Of a DNA stretch of 64,000 nucleotides, positions 22,546-33,488 are shown piece by piece; within the stretch, counting starts at the first letter, position 1, and each line of letters opens with the position of its first letter. Source of the DNA: Apteryx mantelli (Eukaryota > Chordata > Aves > Apterygiformes > Apterygidae); the NCBI RefSeq assembly GCF_036417845.1, contig NC_089979.1:10097424-10161423 (forward strand), written 5' to 3'. The notes under the pieces were generated by a model, which worked only from the letters and a program-made list of their open reading frames with translations, was not told the DNA's origin and searched no databases. A program made the translations under genes and the position numbers.

Positions 22546-23359
22546 ACATGAACTCCAGTGCTTACAGGCTCAAGGAAGGCAGATGTTGAGGACACTGTCC
22601 AGTACATAAGGGACTTCTGGAATTCAGAAGAATCATTTTTTTTCTGACTCAGACTTTTGACATGACCTTGGGCTATGTTCCCTCTGTGGCTACACGCAAA
22701 GGAAGGCTGGGAGATGCTTTGAGACATAGGGGACCCCAGAAGTCATTTATGTAGATGGGAAAGTAGCTACATCCTATATCCCAGTTGTTATCACCATAAA
22801 GATACTTCAGGGAATAAAAAGGGTTCCCGTAAAAGTAGCTTTGCCACAATGGAGAACTCAGAACGAACTAAAAGGAAAAAAGGAATCTTCCTTACAAGAA
22901 ATAGTAGTATTTTTGCATTGTCTTCTTCAGTAAAATTGACGTTGCCTACGTAGAATGATGTCTCCTCTGACATCTTAATCCCCACCGCCTACCCTGCTGG
23001 CAGTGGGATGATATGCATCTTTGGCAACAGACAACTGGCATTTTCAAAACATGTTAAATTCTTCCCTTCTGCTGCAGTGCATCTGGACACAGAATGTACT
23101 GGCAGGCTCGCTCAACGTTATCATTTTATTAGAAACTCTTGAAGAAGCATATTTGTCTTATCCCTTCAGCTTTTTGTGATTTCTCTCTGGTAGCAAGAAG
23201 CAACAGCGAGTGAGGTACTTTCCAAAGAAAATAGAGGCACAGCCTCTGCCTTGCAAGCCATCCATCCCCTTAAGATCCTTTGCAGTGTTGTGAAATAAGA
23301 GAATCAGAAATCTAACCCCACCGTTGTGAAAATGTAAAGGTACTTTTAACATTTCTCTT
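22546..23359. other. non-coding stretch, no gene seen
   Basis: Only short motif-free open frames on the minus strand. An oligo-T run is near 22638-22645. No dispersed repeat recognised. Confidence 0.45.
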
Positions 23360-23391
23360 TTGTGTGTGTGTGTATGTGTGTGTGAGTATGT
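23360..23391 (+). repeat. imperfect (TG)n microsatellite
   Basis: An alternating TG tract interrupted by two TATG and one GAG step, about 32 bp long. Confidence 0.9.
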
Positions 23392-24029
23392 TTAACCTCT
23401 GTTTCTTTAATAAGGAGATTTATTTTTTACCACTGTACTTGGGTAGCCTGGGAAAAGAAATGTTCTCCTTGACTGCGTTGCCTTAACCCAATGGCTGCTC
23501 CAGGGTGGTGTATTGCATCAGCTGCACCGTTAAACACCGAGCGCCTTCCTCCTCCACTGCCACCCTGGATTAAGCCATTCCTACAGATGCAAAAGAAAAA
23601 GGCAGGAATCAAACTCAATCAAAGGACTGTCACAGATTTAAGAAGCGCAGCCGGGTTCCCGTTTGATCGAAACCGGCAGAGCTCCGCGGACTTCCTCAGT
23701 GCCGTGCCAGTTTATCCCGGGCGGGCACCTGGCCCTCAGCCATCGTTAATTGTCACATGCATTTAGAGACGAAAAATATGTTTATCGCAAAGCAGGGAGA
23801 AACCCACTGGCTGAACAAGCTGCCGAAAGCGGAGGTGTTTACCTGTCCGAAGGGGCATCGCCTCCCTGACGCCGGGCACGTACCCATCAGGAGCAGCTTA
23901 GCCACCACTGACGCTAACCGGAGGCGACAGAGGGAGACCAAACAGCTCTTTGCGGTCCCTCCCTGCCCTATTTTTCTAGGATGTCTGTTGTTTAACAGGG
24001 GATCAAGCCTTCCCTGGCAGCGCGAATTA
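23392..24029. other. non-coding stretch with scattered CpGs
   Basis: CpGs become more frequent from about 23640 onward (for example GATCGAAACCGGCAGAGCTC, AGCTCCGCGGACTTCC), leading into the next CpG-rich patch. Open frames at 23491-23766 and 23757-24092 are motif-free. Confidence 0.4.
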
Positions 24030-24530
24030 TACTCCCCAAGACCAGGAAATGTCCATTGCAGGAGCAGAGAGCGAAGCGGGGTGTGCGGCTAGGTCCAGAC
24101 ACGGCTTTGAGGGCTGCACAGAGCCACGGGGAAGGCGGGGGGTGAGTTCAGACCAGGCGAGTTTCCTCGAGCGGTTTCCTGGCTTGTTTGGAGCATTTCA
24201 TAGATTAGGGGAGGATTTGTCAGGTTTCGTTGCCAAATCAGTGCTTATTCACAGAATCCTTTTTATTTTTTAATGGTGTCAGAGTTCTCTAGCTGGCATC
24301 TCTCTCTCTACAGATCTGGCCAGTCAACGTAAATTCAAGATTTATTTCCAGTCTTTCTTTTATGGTTGGCGGGGGATTCAGCTTTCCTTTGTCTGATTTA
24401 AAGAGATACCCCCTCCTCTTCATCCGCATCCAGCTCATACTTGCCGGAGGACGGCGAGGCGGAAGGGAGGAGCCGCCGACAAGGACTCCCTAGGCGCGAG
24501 AGCATCGCTAGCACTGCAAGACCCCCTCAG
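24030..24530. promoter_or_regulatory. CpG-rich patch 2 with a strong donor-like site
   Basis: Two CpG-dense blocks (about 24060-24180 and 24430-24530) flank an AT-rich centre. On the plus strand a strong 5' splice-site match (CGGGG/GTGAGTTCAG, intron start about 24140-24142) directly follows the first block. A promoter plus short first exon would look like this, but no downstream exon could be found. The second block, around GCCGGAGGACGGCGAGGCGG, is purine-rich and GC-rich. Confidence 0.35.
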
Positions 24531-25689
24531 ATGCACCCGTGCCTTTCTGTCGGCTGCCGTGGGAGTTGCCTGCCTATTTTAGGAGACTATTAGGCCAATG
24601 CAGCGCGCGCCACCTATTCACTCTTCATTCCCAGCCCAGGGAGCAGGACGGATGATTTATTACGGAGACAGACTTCACATCTGCTGGCTTTGGTCAGCTG
24701 AGATGTGAAAATAGCCTAACCGAAGGCAATTAGGACCAAGCACTAATTAAAAACAAAATCTTTCTTTGGTTTGCTCACAGCCAGCTACTAAACTAGAAGC
24801 ACAGCCTTGCAAGGGGAAGAAGAGGAGAGAGGGGAGGAAGAGCAGGAGCCAGGGCAGAGTGGAGGTGGAGGGGGTGCATCCATGCCAAGGTGGCCCACCA
24901 GGAGTGCTCAGCACCTTGCAGGATTTTGCCCAGCAAGAGGAAAGCCTCGGTGCCACTCTGCCAGGGGCATGCACTGACCTGAGAGTCTCTAGGGAGACTT
25001 CTCAGCCTGGTGCGTGGCCAGACAGCACAGGGGTGACTAGCGCTGCTCCCTGCAACAGATCCTCACTAATCCTCCAAAAGCCGAAACCAAAACTAAACGA
25101 GTTTGGTAACAAACTTGGGTGGCACTGCCTGACCTTTGGCTCCTGCCCAGCATGGGGCTGGCTGATCTGCCGTGCTCCTGTGAGGTTTCCGTCAGCAGAA
25201 AGCCCGTCTTCCCACGGACGCCAGGACGAGTTGAGCATCCCTTTGTGCTCGCTTTGCCTGCTAGACATGATGCGCTTGCTGCTGCCCTGAAACACAGCAC
25301 GGGCTCCCCAGCCACACTCTCCTTACAAATGTGCTTTTTCCCCCCATCACGCCTGGCCCCATGTCAGCCTCCTGGCTGCATCCATACCAGTAAATTAAAC
25401 GCGCCTGGGACTGTTCCCTGGCGCTGAGGCCAGCCACCTCGGGGGAGGCTGCCTCCGTAATCTCGAACTCTTTGGCCCTCCAGACCAGGGTAACTACTTC
25501 CAAAGGGGCGACTGGGAAAGGCTGCAGCCCGTGCTAGCTGCTGAGCTACGCCAGGGACCATGCCAGCAACATAACAGTGCAGACGAGCTCCAGCACTTGG
25601 GAAAAATGCCTGGCACCGTTTAATTTATTAGTAGAGACGCAGATGAGATGTCTGCAGCACATTCAGGTGGCTGCAGGCCTCCTGTAATG
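24531..25689. other. G+C-leaning non-coding stretch
   Basis: A purine-rich tract at about 24815-24875 (GGGGAAGAAGAGGAGAGAGG and similar) gives a 174-codon plus frame at 24766-25290 without any domain. The antisense frames are equally featureless. Sequence near 24590-24760 (TATTAGGCCAATGC, which contains a CCAAT core, and CAATTAGGACCAAGCACTAA) is free of repeats and could be regulatory, but nothing here proves it. Confidence 0.35.
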
Positions 25690-26115
25690 TAAGGAGCAGC
25701 TCCGAAATGCAGCTGCGTAGGAGAACTGCGCAGGGCTGCCGTTCTGGGAAGAGCAATCACGGATTCAGCCAAAGCTATCACCAGCACGTTCGTATCTGCC
25801 GCGTCCGCTGCAGCCGCTGGCTGGCGAGCCCTCGATGCGCGTCCACCCGGCTGCTGCGTATCGCGCCGCATCGTGCGCCTGCTTTCGCCTCCCTGTCCCA
25901 GCCTGACTTCCGACCTCCGGGGCAGGAATCGGGCCCGGCGACCACAGGTGTTTCCCCCACGGTCCCTCGGGGAGCCTGCCGGAGCTCCCCGGGACTCCTG
26001 CCAGCACCGTCCAGCGAGGGGGCGTGCTGAGCCGGGCTGCTGAGCTGCCTCCGTCCACGCCACCCGCTTGTTCTGCCTCCACGGCTGCCTTTCCCATCAC
26101 CCCGCGTCAGGCCTG
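25690..26115. promoter_or_regulatory. CpG-rich patch 3 (possible CpG island)
   Basis: Dense CpGs run from about 25700 to 26110, with clusters such as CTGCGTATCGCGCCGCATCG and GCCCGGCGACCACAGG. Several overlapping open frames on both strands (up to 147 codons at 25620-26063 minus) arise from the lack of stop codons in GC-rich DNA, and their Arg/Ala/Pro/Ser/Gly-rich translations match nothing I know. An abrupt fall to AT-rich DNA at about 26140 marks the edge. Direction of any transcription is unknown. Confidence 0.5.
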
Positions 26116-26765
26116 TGCTTCCGCTGAGCATGCATCCAAAGCTAAGCTAGCCCGGAAACATTGCAAAGAGCTGCTCAGAGTGGAAAATAGATTATTCCAA
26201 ATGTCACGGAAATTTGTATCCGGAGTCTGCTCCCTGAGCTTATCTGGAGCTTTGTTAAAATTAAATATATTTCACTTCAGTATCCATATGCCTTATCATA
26301 GCTTTAATAAATCAGATGGCACATTGCTGGTCAAGGGCTTCATTAAACCAACAATATTGCACTGAACAGCAATGTACAGCTTACAGTACAGTATGCAATA
26401 ATGCAAATTGTGGCAAGAGAAACACATTGACAAGTCTGTACTATGCCTCCTTAAGCAAGTGCCGCACTCACTTCTCTTAGCATTTCCATATAAAGAAGGT
26501 GTTTCCTTATTTGAGGTTTCAATAAAACTTTGGTTCCTGTTCCTAAGAGGAACTGATGTGTGTCATCTTCTGCTCAAATTATTCTGAGATGTTCTTCACC
26601 GTAGGTCTGCCTTCATCTCTATGAATCATTTTCCTAGAATTATGTGCATATATTTAAAATGCACGCCCAGCGTATTAAAAAAAAAAAGCTAATTGCCAGC
26701 TTAGGGTTGCTTTAATATAGGCTACCAAAAAGATTTGGAAGATTAACAGTTTTATTAGAAAGCAA
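26116..26765. other. AT-rich, repeat-free block beside CpG patch 3
   Basis: Non-coding. The 26200-26440 part has a clean, complex AT-rich texture with words like TAAAATTAAATATATTTCAC and TATGCAATAATGCAAATTGT (the latter holding an ATGCAAAT octamer core). A 9-bp inverted repeat (ACATTGCTG at 26321-26329 and CAGCAATGT at 26367-26375) is present, but the inner stem does not pair further. Possibly conserved regulatory DNA; not shown. Confidence 0.3.
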
Positions 26766-26820
26766 GGATCAGATCTTCAGCTGTGTAAATGGGGGTAGTG
26801 TCATTGCACATTCCCAGAGA
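26766..26820. repeat. degenerate palindromic repeat, GTGTAAAT type (fragment)
   Basis: GATCTTCAGCTGTGTAAATG then GGGGTAGTGTCATTGCACAT resembles the old sauropsid repeat 'CCTCAGCTGGTGTAAATCAGCGTAGCTCCATTGA'. Only one arm is recognisable. Tentative. Confidence 0.35.
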
Positions 26821-26986
26821 TGAACCATATCTTACTAATGCATATGTCTCAAGCCTTAAGTTACAGTCACTTTTTCTGCATCCTGGGAGAAATCCAATGG
26901 GGCAAATAATTTATTACGTGTGGAGGAGATATTTTTGTAGCTCTCTCTCTCTAAAGCCCATTGGAGACAACAAAAAGCTGTGCCTT

Positions 26987-27075
26987 GGATCAGGGCTAAG
27001 CCTGATACAGCAAAGCACTGCTTCAGCATGCAATTAACTTTAAGCATGTGCCTAATTTTCAATGACTTCAACAAG
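26987..27075. repeat. degenerate palindromic MITE-like repeat (CTTAAGCA type)
   Basis: GGATCAGGGCTAAGCCTGAT, CAGCAAAGCACTGCTTCAGC, TTAACTTTAAGCATGTGCCT and TTCAATGACTTCAAC occur in the order expected from 'TGATCCAGCAAAGCACTTAAGCATGTGCTTAACTTTAAGCATGTG..CATTGACTTCAATGGG'. This is one of the clearer copies of the family in the window. Confidence 0.5.
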
Positions 27076-28868
27076 ACACAGAAATGAGATTTTCCAAACA
27101 GCAACTGATTTGAGGACATGCTAAGTGTTTTGCTGATTCAGAGCCTGGTTGAAGTTGTTTCATTTACAAAAAACAAAAAAAAAGGGGGGTTGCTCTGAGG
27201 TGATACTGTTAAACAACCTGTCTCGCCAGGGCTAATGTTCTCATTGCAACTCGAGAGCCATAGTTTTCAGATATGGTAGTTAACACATTGCAGCCCCCTG
27301 AGGAAAAGTCCTTCACAACCTAATAGGAAATTCCAACTTTGCTGTGCTTTTTTGAGGACTTTTTCATCATTTTAATTTTAACAAGAAATTACATATAAAA
27401 TGATGTAGAATCGATAGGAATTCTGCTGAATTCGGGGGGTAGTTTTGTTTTGTTTTTTTCTGCAGTCCCTCATTCTTGAAGATCCTAATAGTTTCACCAA
27501 CATCAAATTCTGCAGGACTTTTCCACAAAGGAAATCTGTCATTTATTTTCTTTATGGTCCCATGCAGAGCAAATATAGACAAAATAAAGTTTACTGTGGC
27601 ACAAGGAGACTTGAATTTGAAGTCACATGACTTGATGTTACAAACAGCTGGACATGTGTGACGCATCCCATGCCCACAGCTGAGTACATGACTTGAAAAA
27701 ACCCATGTTACATGAGTGAATGAGAAAGGGACAATGTATTACTCACGTTTTTTCACTTTTGTGGTTTTTTTTTTTTAATTTCTTCTTTCATTCGGCTCGA
27801 TCTTTGTGGATTTTTCTTTCATGTCTTCCTTTTTCTGCCTTGATTTTAAAAGATTGACTCATAAAAATTATGCCTTTCCTAGTCAAAGCAAAATGATATC
27901 CTCAAAATTATCACATCTGGTCCAAGCTGAATCTTGATCCATGCATGTGTTTCCTCCAAGCCCCAGACTTTTCAGATTCAGGGTTGTGATTCAGACATAT
28001 CTCTCTAATGAAGATTAATTACATATTGGTTTAATTGCAGTCTCAGAAACCCAAAAGGCAGCAGAGAGACCAGCTGAGGCAGAGTTTCACATGGGGGAAG
28101 ACACAGTGGTGCACATCCATCTTTATGTGCCTAGCCTATATATGTAAGAAATTACGATTGGGTATTTGGAAGTGCCTTTGTCTATTTGGGAGACTAATCA
28201 TCCAGGTACAGATTTATAAAGAGAATGGAGAACGAGGGCTAAAAAGAGGTAGAGGAGAGGAATACGAATCCTATCATGTGCAATGTATGCTCCTGCATCC
28301 CAAACACCTCCGCTGTCCCCTCCCCACTGTGGGGCTTCATCCACTCCTGCTATCCAGGTACATCTTCTGCATGCACAGATATGACTTTACATCACTAGAT
28401 ATCACTTTACATCACCAGGCTAGACAAGCACAAACGCCTATGTGCCATTTGAACATGTCCAGCTTTGAAATTTGAGCCTGTTATCAAAGCTGGTGAATAA
28501 TGATAACTGTAATGTAAAGATCAGATTGAAGAAGAGATTTTATACCTTGTGTTATCACAGCAGTGCAGGGGACCATCTACGGTTTCGGAGTGGTTGCTAC
28601 AAAATACATGTTTTGATTCAGTGCCTTGGGAGTCTCAGGACTGCAGCTAATATTTCTTTTCCAATTATTGCTGTGAGTGGGTAAAATATATTTTAATATC
28701 GTTGTGCTAAGAGTCCTATCTAGAGAGAGAGAGATTTCCACTGCACTGCAAGACCATTACATTTATTTGCACAATTCACTTAACTCTGGTCTGTGATATC
28801 GCCAGAAACCCTTGATGGAATTATAGTTCCATAATTATAGCTTTATAAATTATAGCCCTTAATAGCTT
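27076..28868. other. non-coding stretch, no gene seen
   Basis: AT-rich, with homopolymer runs (A near 27168-27182, T near 27763-27777). A plausible short plus-strand exon shape exists at about 28041-28142 (acceptor TTTAATTGCAG, donor-like TATAT/GTAAGAAA), but the 146-codon frame through it has no domain. A short direct repeat of CACTTTACATCAC-like words lies near 28382-28420, and the GA-rich run GAGAGAGAGAGA near 28721. Confidence 0.4.
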
Positions 28869-28980
28869 TAGGGCCAGATTCTCACTTGCAATAAATCATC
28901 AGGGCTTCATTGCTTTTACTGAAGTATATGGAGGTATGTCAACTTACACCAGCTGCAAACTGAGGTGAGATCTTCACCAT
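28869..28980. repeat. degenerate palindromic repeat, GTGTAAAT type
   Basis: Begins GGGCCAGATTCTCACTTGCA and later has AACTTACACCAGCTGCAAAC, GGTGAGATCTTCACC and GAAGTCATTGGGAG. These match the two ends and middle of the old sauropsid repeat 'GGGCCAGATTCTGATCTCA..TTACACC..CCATTGAAGTCAATGG..'. The element is degenerate and non-coding. Confidence 0.48.
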
Positions 28981-31900
28981 TTGAAGTCATTGGGAGTTCT
29001 GTCATCAGTTGAAAGGCAGCCAGAAATTAACCCTTGGTCCTCATTTTTCACAACCACTTTGCTACCATGAACTTCATCGATACAATAAATTGTTGAAGAT
29101 AATGATATCACAAACCAAGATGATGTTGCTAATTAAAATCTATCGTTACCACTCATGCTCTAAAAGGTTGGGCACTAAAAGGGTTTGCTCCTCTCCTGCT
29201 CTGCACCTTAGACTCCTTTTATATAAACAGATACAGTAACGCATTCTGCACTCCTGCAGTATCCTAATATCTTTTTATGGATCTTCTTAAATATGCACAC
29301 ATATAAAGGTTCAGAATATGTCACTGTGCACTCTTAGCTAATTTATTGTTCATACATGAGCCTAAGTGAGTCAGGCAGATTAATAACTGGAAGATAGCCA
29401 ACATTTCAAATGGCCAGCAAATGAATGCATCAGTTCACTCAGACCTGTCTGGCAATCTGCACAGCCCTCTGCCAACGAGCCAGACAGTTGAAGAGGAGCC
29501 TAAAATACTGAGCATGGGAGAAAGCATTGCACTGGGAGAAATAAATATAATATTTATATGTAAGTAGTGAAAATCATTCACTGCCATAGGTTAGACATTA
29601 TCTGGTATTAATCACTCAGGATGAATGCAGCTATCATTCATGTAAAGAATAAGTAGAATAGACTGTCCAGTGTTTCCCATTAGATTAATATATATAGCAC
29701 TTGTGTGGTGTCAATGCATTTTAATGACCATAATATTTTTGTTTTGTCTGTCTTCATTTGCAGTTATTGAAAGTTTCAATCCAATTTTTGGCACCTAAAT
29801 TTGCATATCCATGGCTTGCCCAAAACTTTGGCAGTCACGTCACAGGTCAGGAATTCCTAAGTCCAAGAAGTGAACACTCGATTACAGTCCATTCTTTCAG
29901 AATCTAATTCCTTTAAAAAATCAGAATAGGTGTTCTATAAGAGGATTATTAGGGGGATAGCAAAGTGCAGGCCCAAATTTACCAATAGACAAGGAGGCAG
30001 TGGTGTAGGCAAAGAAAGGTGTAAAACGCTTATGCCTTTAGGTCACTTCGATGAAGGGCAAGTTCCCTTAAGACTATTCCTATCATGCTCCTCTCCAGTT
30101 TTCCTTTTCTTTGTGTTTATGGTTACAACAGTATTATTTGTCCCTCAGCTAAGATAAACAAAACTTTACCACATTTGAGTCCATTACAACAAATTTACTG
30201 ATTTCACTCCGAAAAAGCTGTCTGTTGCTTCTTGATAGCTCCACCACAGAAAGATAAGGGAAGGCTGGTAAAAACACTGTGCATCTCCTACCAAAGGCAT
30301 TAGCGCCCGCAAGGAAGAAGGCGATGACAGAGCTCCTCGCCCCACAAGTCAGCTCTGCTCGCCCCGGGGAGGCTGTGGCGCAGTTTTGGCTCCGATACAT
30401 TGGGGCACCAGGCCATGGTATTCCGTGATGGGGGCTGCAGTCACCAAGTCCCATGCTTCCTCATGCCATGGAGCTTTTAACCCAAAATAGGACTCCCGTG
30501 GACAGGGTGGGGTTCAGGTAGAGAGGAGTCCTCAGTGTAGCTTTCCGGTGCTCGAAGGCAAGTCGAGAGGTGTAAATACAGTGCAACGGGCACCAAGGGA
30601 GCAGTGAGAGCCACAGGGAGTGCGGGGTCAGCAAGAAGGACAACAGGATCTGTAAGACACGCACAGATAACCTTTTTGGGTACCCTGCAGGAACAAATGT
30701 GATGGCAGGGAACAGCCCCTTCCAGCCAGCAGTCCTGAACCCACATGCTTTCATATTAAATAAGCCCCAAAAATAACACACTAGTGATATCAAAACTACA
30801 TTGACAAAGTCATGGAGCTTGGGTTCTCCACCGTTGCTTGAAGGATGTTATAAGCAGAGTTTATCTCAATATTTTAGTACTTACACGTGCCTCTGCTCAT
30901 TGTGTTGATGGATGACAATGACATTTTTGCATAGGGAACATTGTTATTCAGAGCTACCTGCAAGGCAATGATGAATACAACCCTGGTGACCGCATTTTTC
31001 TGGATACAGAATATTAACTGAGAGTTAACCAGGAGCCCGTTAATTACACATTGTTGCTACTAGTCACCCAAAAGGAATTCAGACTCACAAAACACGATCA
31101 TAAAAAGCCTGGAAGGAATCAATGTGCGTGTGACATGCATAAATGTCACCCGTGTCCCGCCTGTGAAGCCTCTGCAGGCCTCGCAGCTTGCAGCTGGCAC
31201 CCAAAGCCTCTGTAGCACCCTCAGAGGATGAGCCTACTTAATGAGCCCCAAGAGGAAGATTAAAACAAAAACAAAATAACCTCTGGTAATATTTTTAGAT
31301 AGAAAAACTCCTTTCTGGTGAAGCTTTCTGTTTTGGTTGTTTTCCTCTTAACAATTCCATTCTAAGTGAGAATTCAAGTTCTCAGGGACTATGGGTCCCC
31401 AATGTGCTGTCAGGATGCAGTTCCCTGAGCCTTTGCCCAGCTTCACCCCCCCATGCCTGCTGACCTGTTTGAACGCCCACGGCCTTCAGGGACCCCGGGG
31501 AAGGAGACCACGAGGTCGGGTCTGCCACTTATGGCTCTGCTGGAGATGCTGAGCATAGAGAAACAGCCAAGACAAGCCTGGAGGGCCAAATCAACTCCTT
31601 CTGCACCGTCTCAGCCTAAGTACCACTGGACTAGCACCCGTGGGGTACTAGTTGCAGTTAGTGCTGTTACAGTGTGTTGAATTCCCCTTGCATTGCCTCA
31701 CTGGAAGGAGCACAATATTTCAGCTATTTGGTCTCTTTTCTCACTGGAACTGTTTGTGTCATCTCGTTATAGACAACTTAGAAATCACCCGTGGGGCTGC
31801 TGAGGTGGCAGAGCTTTCAGGGTAGCAGAGCATGCACATTGGCACAGCAGACCTTGGAGGAAACCATCCCATTGATAGTGCGCTCCCAGCTGAGGAGCCC

Positions 31901-32580
31901 AGAGGAACCACCTCAGTGTCGCACTGGCATTGAGACGCGCATCTGGTTGTCGTTCAGACCATCTATTTAATTGAGCACTGATCACATCCATCTCCAGGGC
32001 ACTTTGAATGTTAGCACAGCTATCAACACCACCCTTACCGGACGGTCGAATTGTTGTTCAGACGAGCAAAGCGACCTGTATTTTCAAGGCAGCAAGTTAC
32101 ATTCAACAGCTGGTCACATTACCACAACATGATGTTGTTAATTTGCACGTGCACTCGGTGTGCAGACTCATTTGAACCTTCCAGCTTTGGGTTAAAGCCA
32201 CCATCATTTTATAAACTGTGAGCACAATCATTCGCGATCGCTGCAAAATACAAAGTACAGTTTGCTCTCTGTTGCCTGTTCTGCCCAGCCCTCTCATTAC
32301 AGAAACATCTGGTAGAAGCACTTGAGCTACGAGTTTGTCAGAGTTTCCATTATAAACCCCTATATTCAAGGGGTTACTGCAACTCAGCCGTAAAAAGTTG
32401 CTCCAGGCTCAAACTTGGCATAAATGGTCTCCAGTGGGAGAATGATTTTTTTTCTTCTGAAAGCAAAATGTTAAAATACATGCAGTTAAACAAAAGAAAT
32501 CCACTTTCCCTCAGAGACTGCCCCTCCCGAAACTATATGCATTGCATATACACATATTGCCCACAGCCTTTAAAAGCATA
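28981..32580. other. non-coding stretch, no gene seen
   Basis: About 3.6 kb with no supportable gene. The minus-strand frames at 30149-30454 and 30461-30793 (101 and 110 codons) lie in a somewhat G+C-rich segment at 30280-30740 but have no recognisable motif. The 29700-29830 part is clean AT-rich sequence with a CATTTGCAG acceptor-like end near 29762. No dispersed repeat recognised. Confidence 0.4.
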
Positions 32581-32616
32581 TTATTTATTAAGTTATTTAT
32601 TAAGCTGTTTATTAAA
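32581..32616 (+). repeat. short tandem repeat, 12-bp unit x 3
   Basis: TTATTTATTAAG is repeated exactly at 32581-32592 and 32593-32604, followed by a diverged third unit CTGTTTATTAAA. Confidence 0.85.
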
Positions 32617-33379
32617 ATAAAAACACTAACTTCACAGACTTACTGGTTTATTGAAAAAAATAAGTGGCCAAGTGATTTCAGGTAGAAAAGCAGCAACTAC
32701 ATAGAAAATAAATTATGTAACCATGTAAAAGTCATGGGAGGACAGCACTTTTAGGACATTTATTCATCCCAACGCTACCTAATTTTCCTGCTGCATTTAG
32801 TCTTGGGCTGGCAATAGGGTCCAATAACTAAAACGACCTGAGGATGAGTGGAGAAAATATTTCTTTTAAAAGGCAATCTGTTCCAGCAGGATGCAAGAGA
32901 TTAGCAGAAAAGTGTTAAGCAGGAGGAAATATGCTGGTTTAGAGGAGACAGGCACAGGGGAGGAGTTCCCCAAACTGCTCTGACCCAGGTGGTTGAGATG
33001 ATCCATCAGGAGTGGTAGGCACCAAATTTCCTCCATACAGCCTGAGGATGATGAAGAAGAGGCAGAAACCTTGGATGAGCTGGACTGAGCAAAGCCTGGC
33101 TTGCAGGTGAAGGAAGATGAAGCATAGCTAAGACCCAAGACCTTGAAACGGAGGAAGGACTCATTTTTCAGCTTTGAGCATATGAACAGTGATGACGTTC
33201 AGCAAGCCCAACCTCCTCAGGGCTCCCTAGGTTTTGGCCACAAGACATTTCTGCCACACGAGAGCCAAGAGCAGCCATGGCCAGGTGGCAAATCTGAGGT
33301 AACAGCAGCCCTCAGCGACAGAATGGGCAAAACGATTAACCGTGCCACCCCCGGCAGCTGCTGCTACAGACCTCAGTGC
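32617..33379. other. non-coding stretch, no gene seen
   Basis: An open frame on the minus strand at 32866-33138 includes a Ser-rich run from GATGATGAAGAAGAGG-type DNA; it is low complexity. Nothing else recognised. Confidence 0.4.
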
Positions 33380-33488
33380 TGATTCTGCAGGAATTTAAGC
33401 CCATGAGAAATCCCATTTAAATTAATGGGATTATGCCTCAGAAGTATAGAGTTAAGCATATGTGTATGTGTTTGCTGGAGCAGGCCCC
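33380..33488. repeat. degenerate palindromic MITE-like repeat
   Basis: GATTCTGCAGGAATTTAAGC, AAATCCCATTTAAATTAATG (the decayed 'CCCATTGA..TTCAATGGG' centre, here CCCATTTAAATTAATGGG), GAGTTAAGCATATGTGTATG and TTTGCTGGAGCAGGCCCC are in the expected mirror order. The central CCCATTTAAATTAATGGG is still a near-palindrome. One of the best-preserved copies here. Confidence 0.52.

Noticed and set aside
24766..25290. 174-codon plus frame
   Set aside because: It begins in a purine-rich tract giving Lys/Arg/Gly/Glu low complexity; no domain and antisense frames are also open.
25620..26131. Open frames of 107-147 codons on both strands in CpG patch 3
   Set aside because: Same reason: GC-rich chance frames with Arg/Ala/Pro/Gly/Ser bias and no recognisable motif.
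26321..26375. Inverted repeat ACATTGCTG/CAGCAATGT considered as a microRNA precursor; the loop contains TATTGCACT like the miR-25/92 seed region
   Set aside because: Pairing stops after 9 bp, the seed-like word lies in the loop region rather than in a duplex stem, and the rest does not match a known precursor.
28041..28142. Possible 102-bp exon with acceptor and GTAAGA donor
   Set aside because: Each site alone is common by chance; no partner exon and no recognisable protein.
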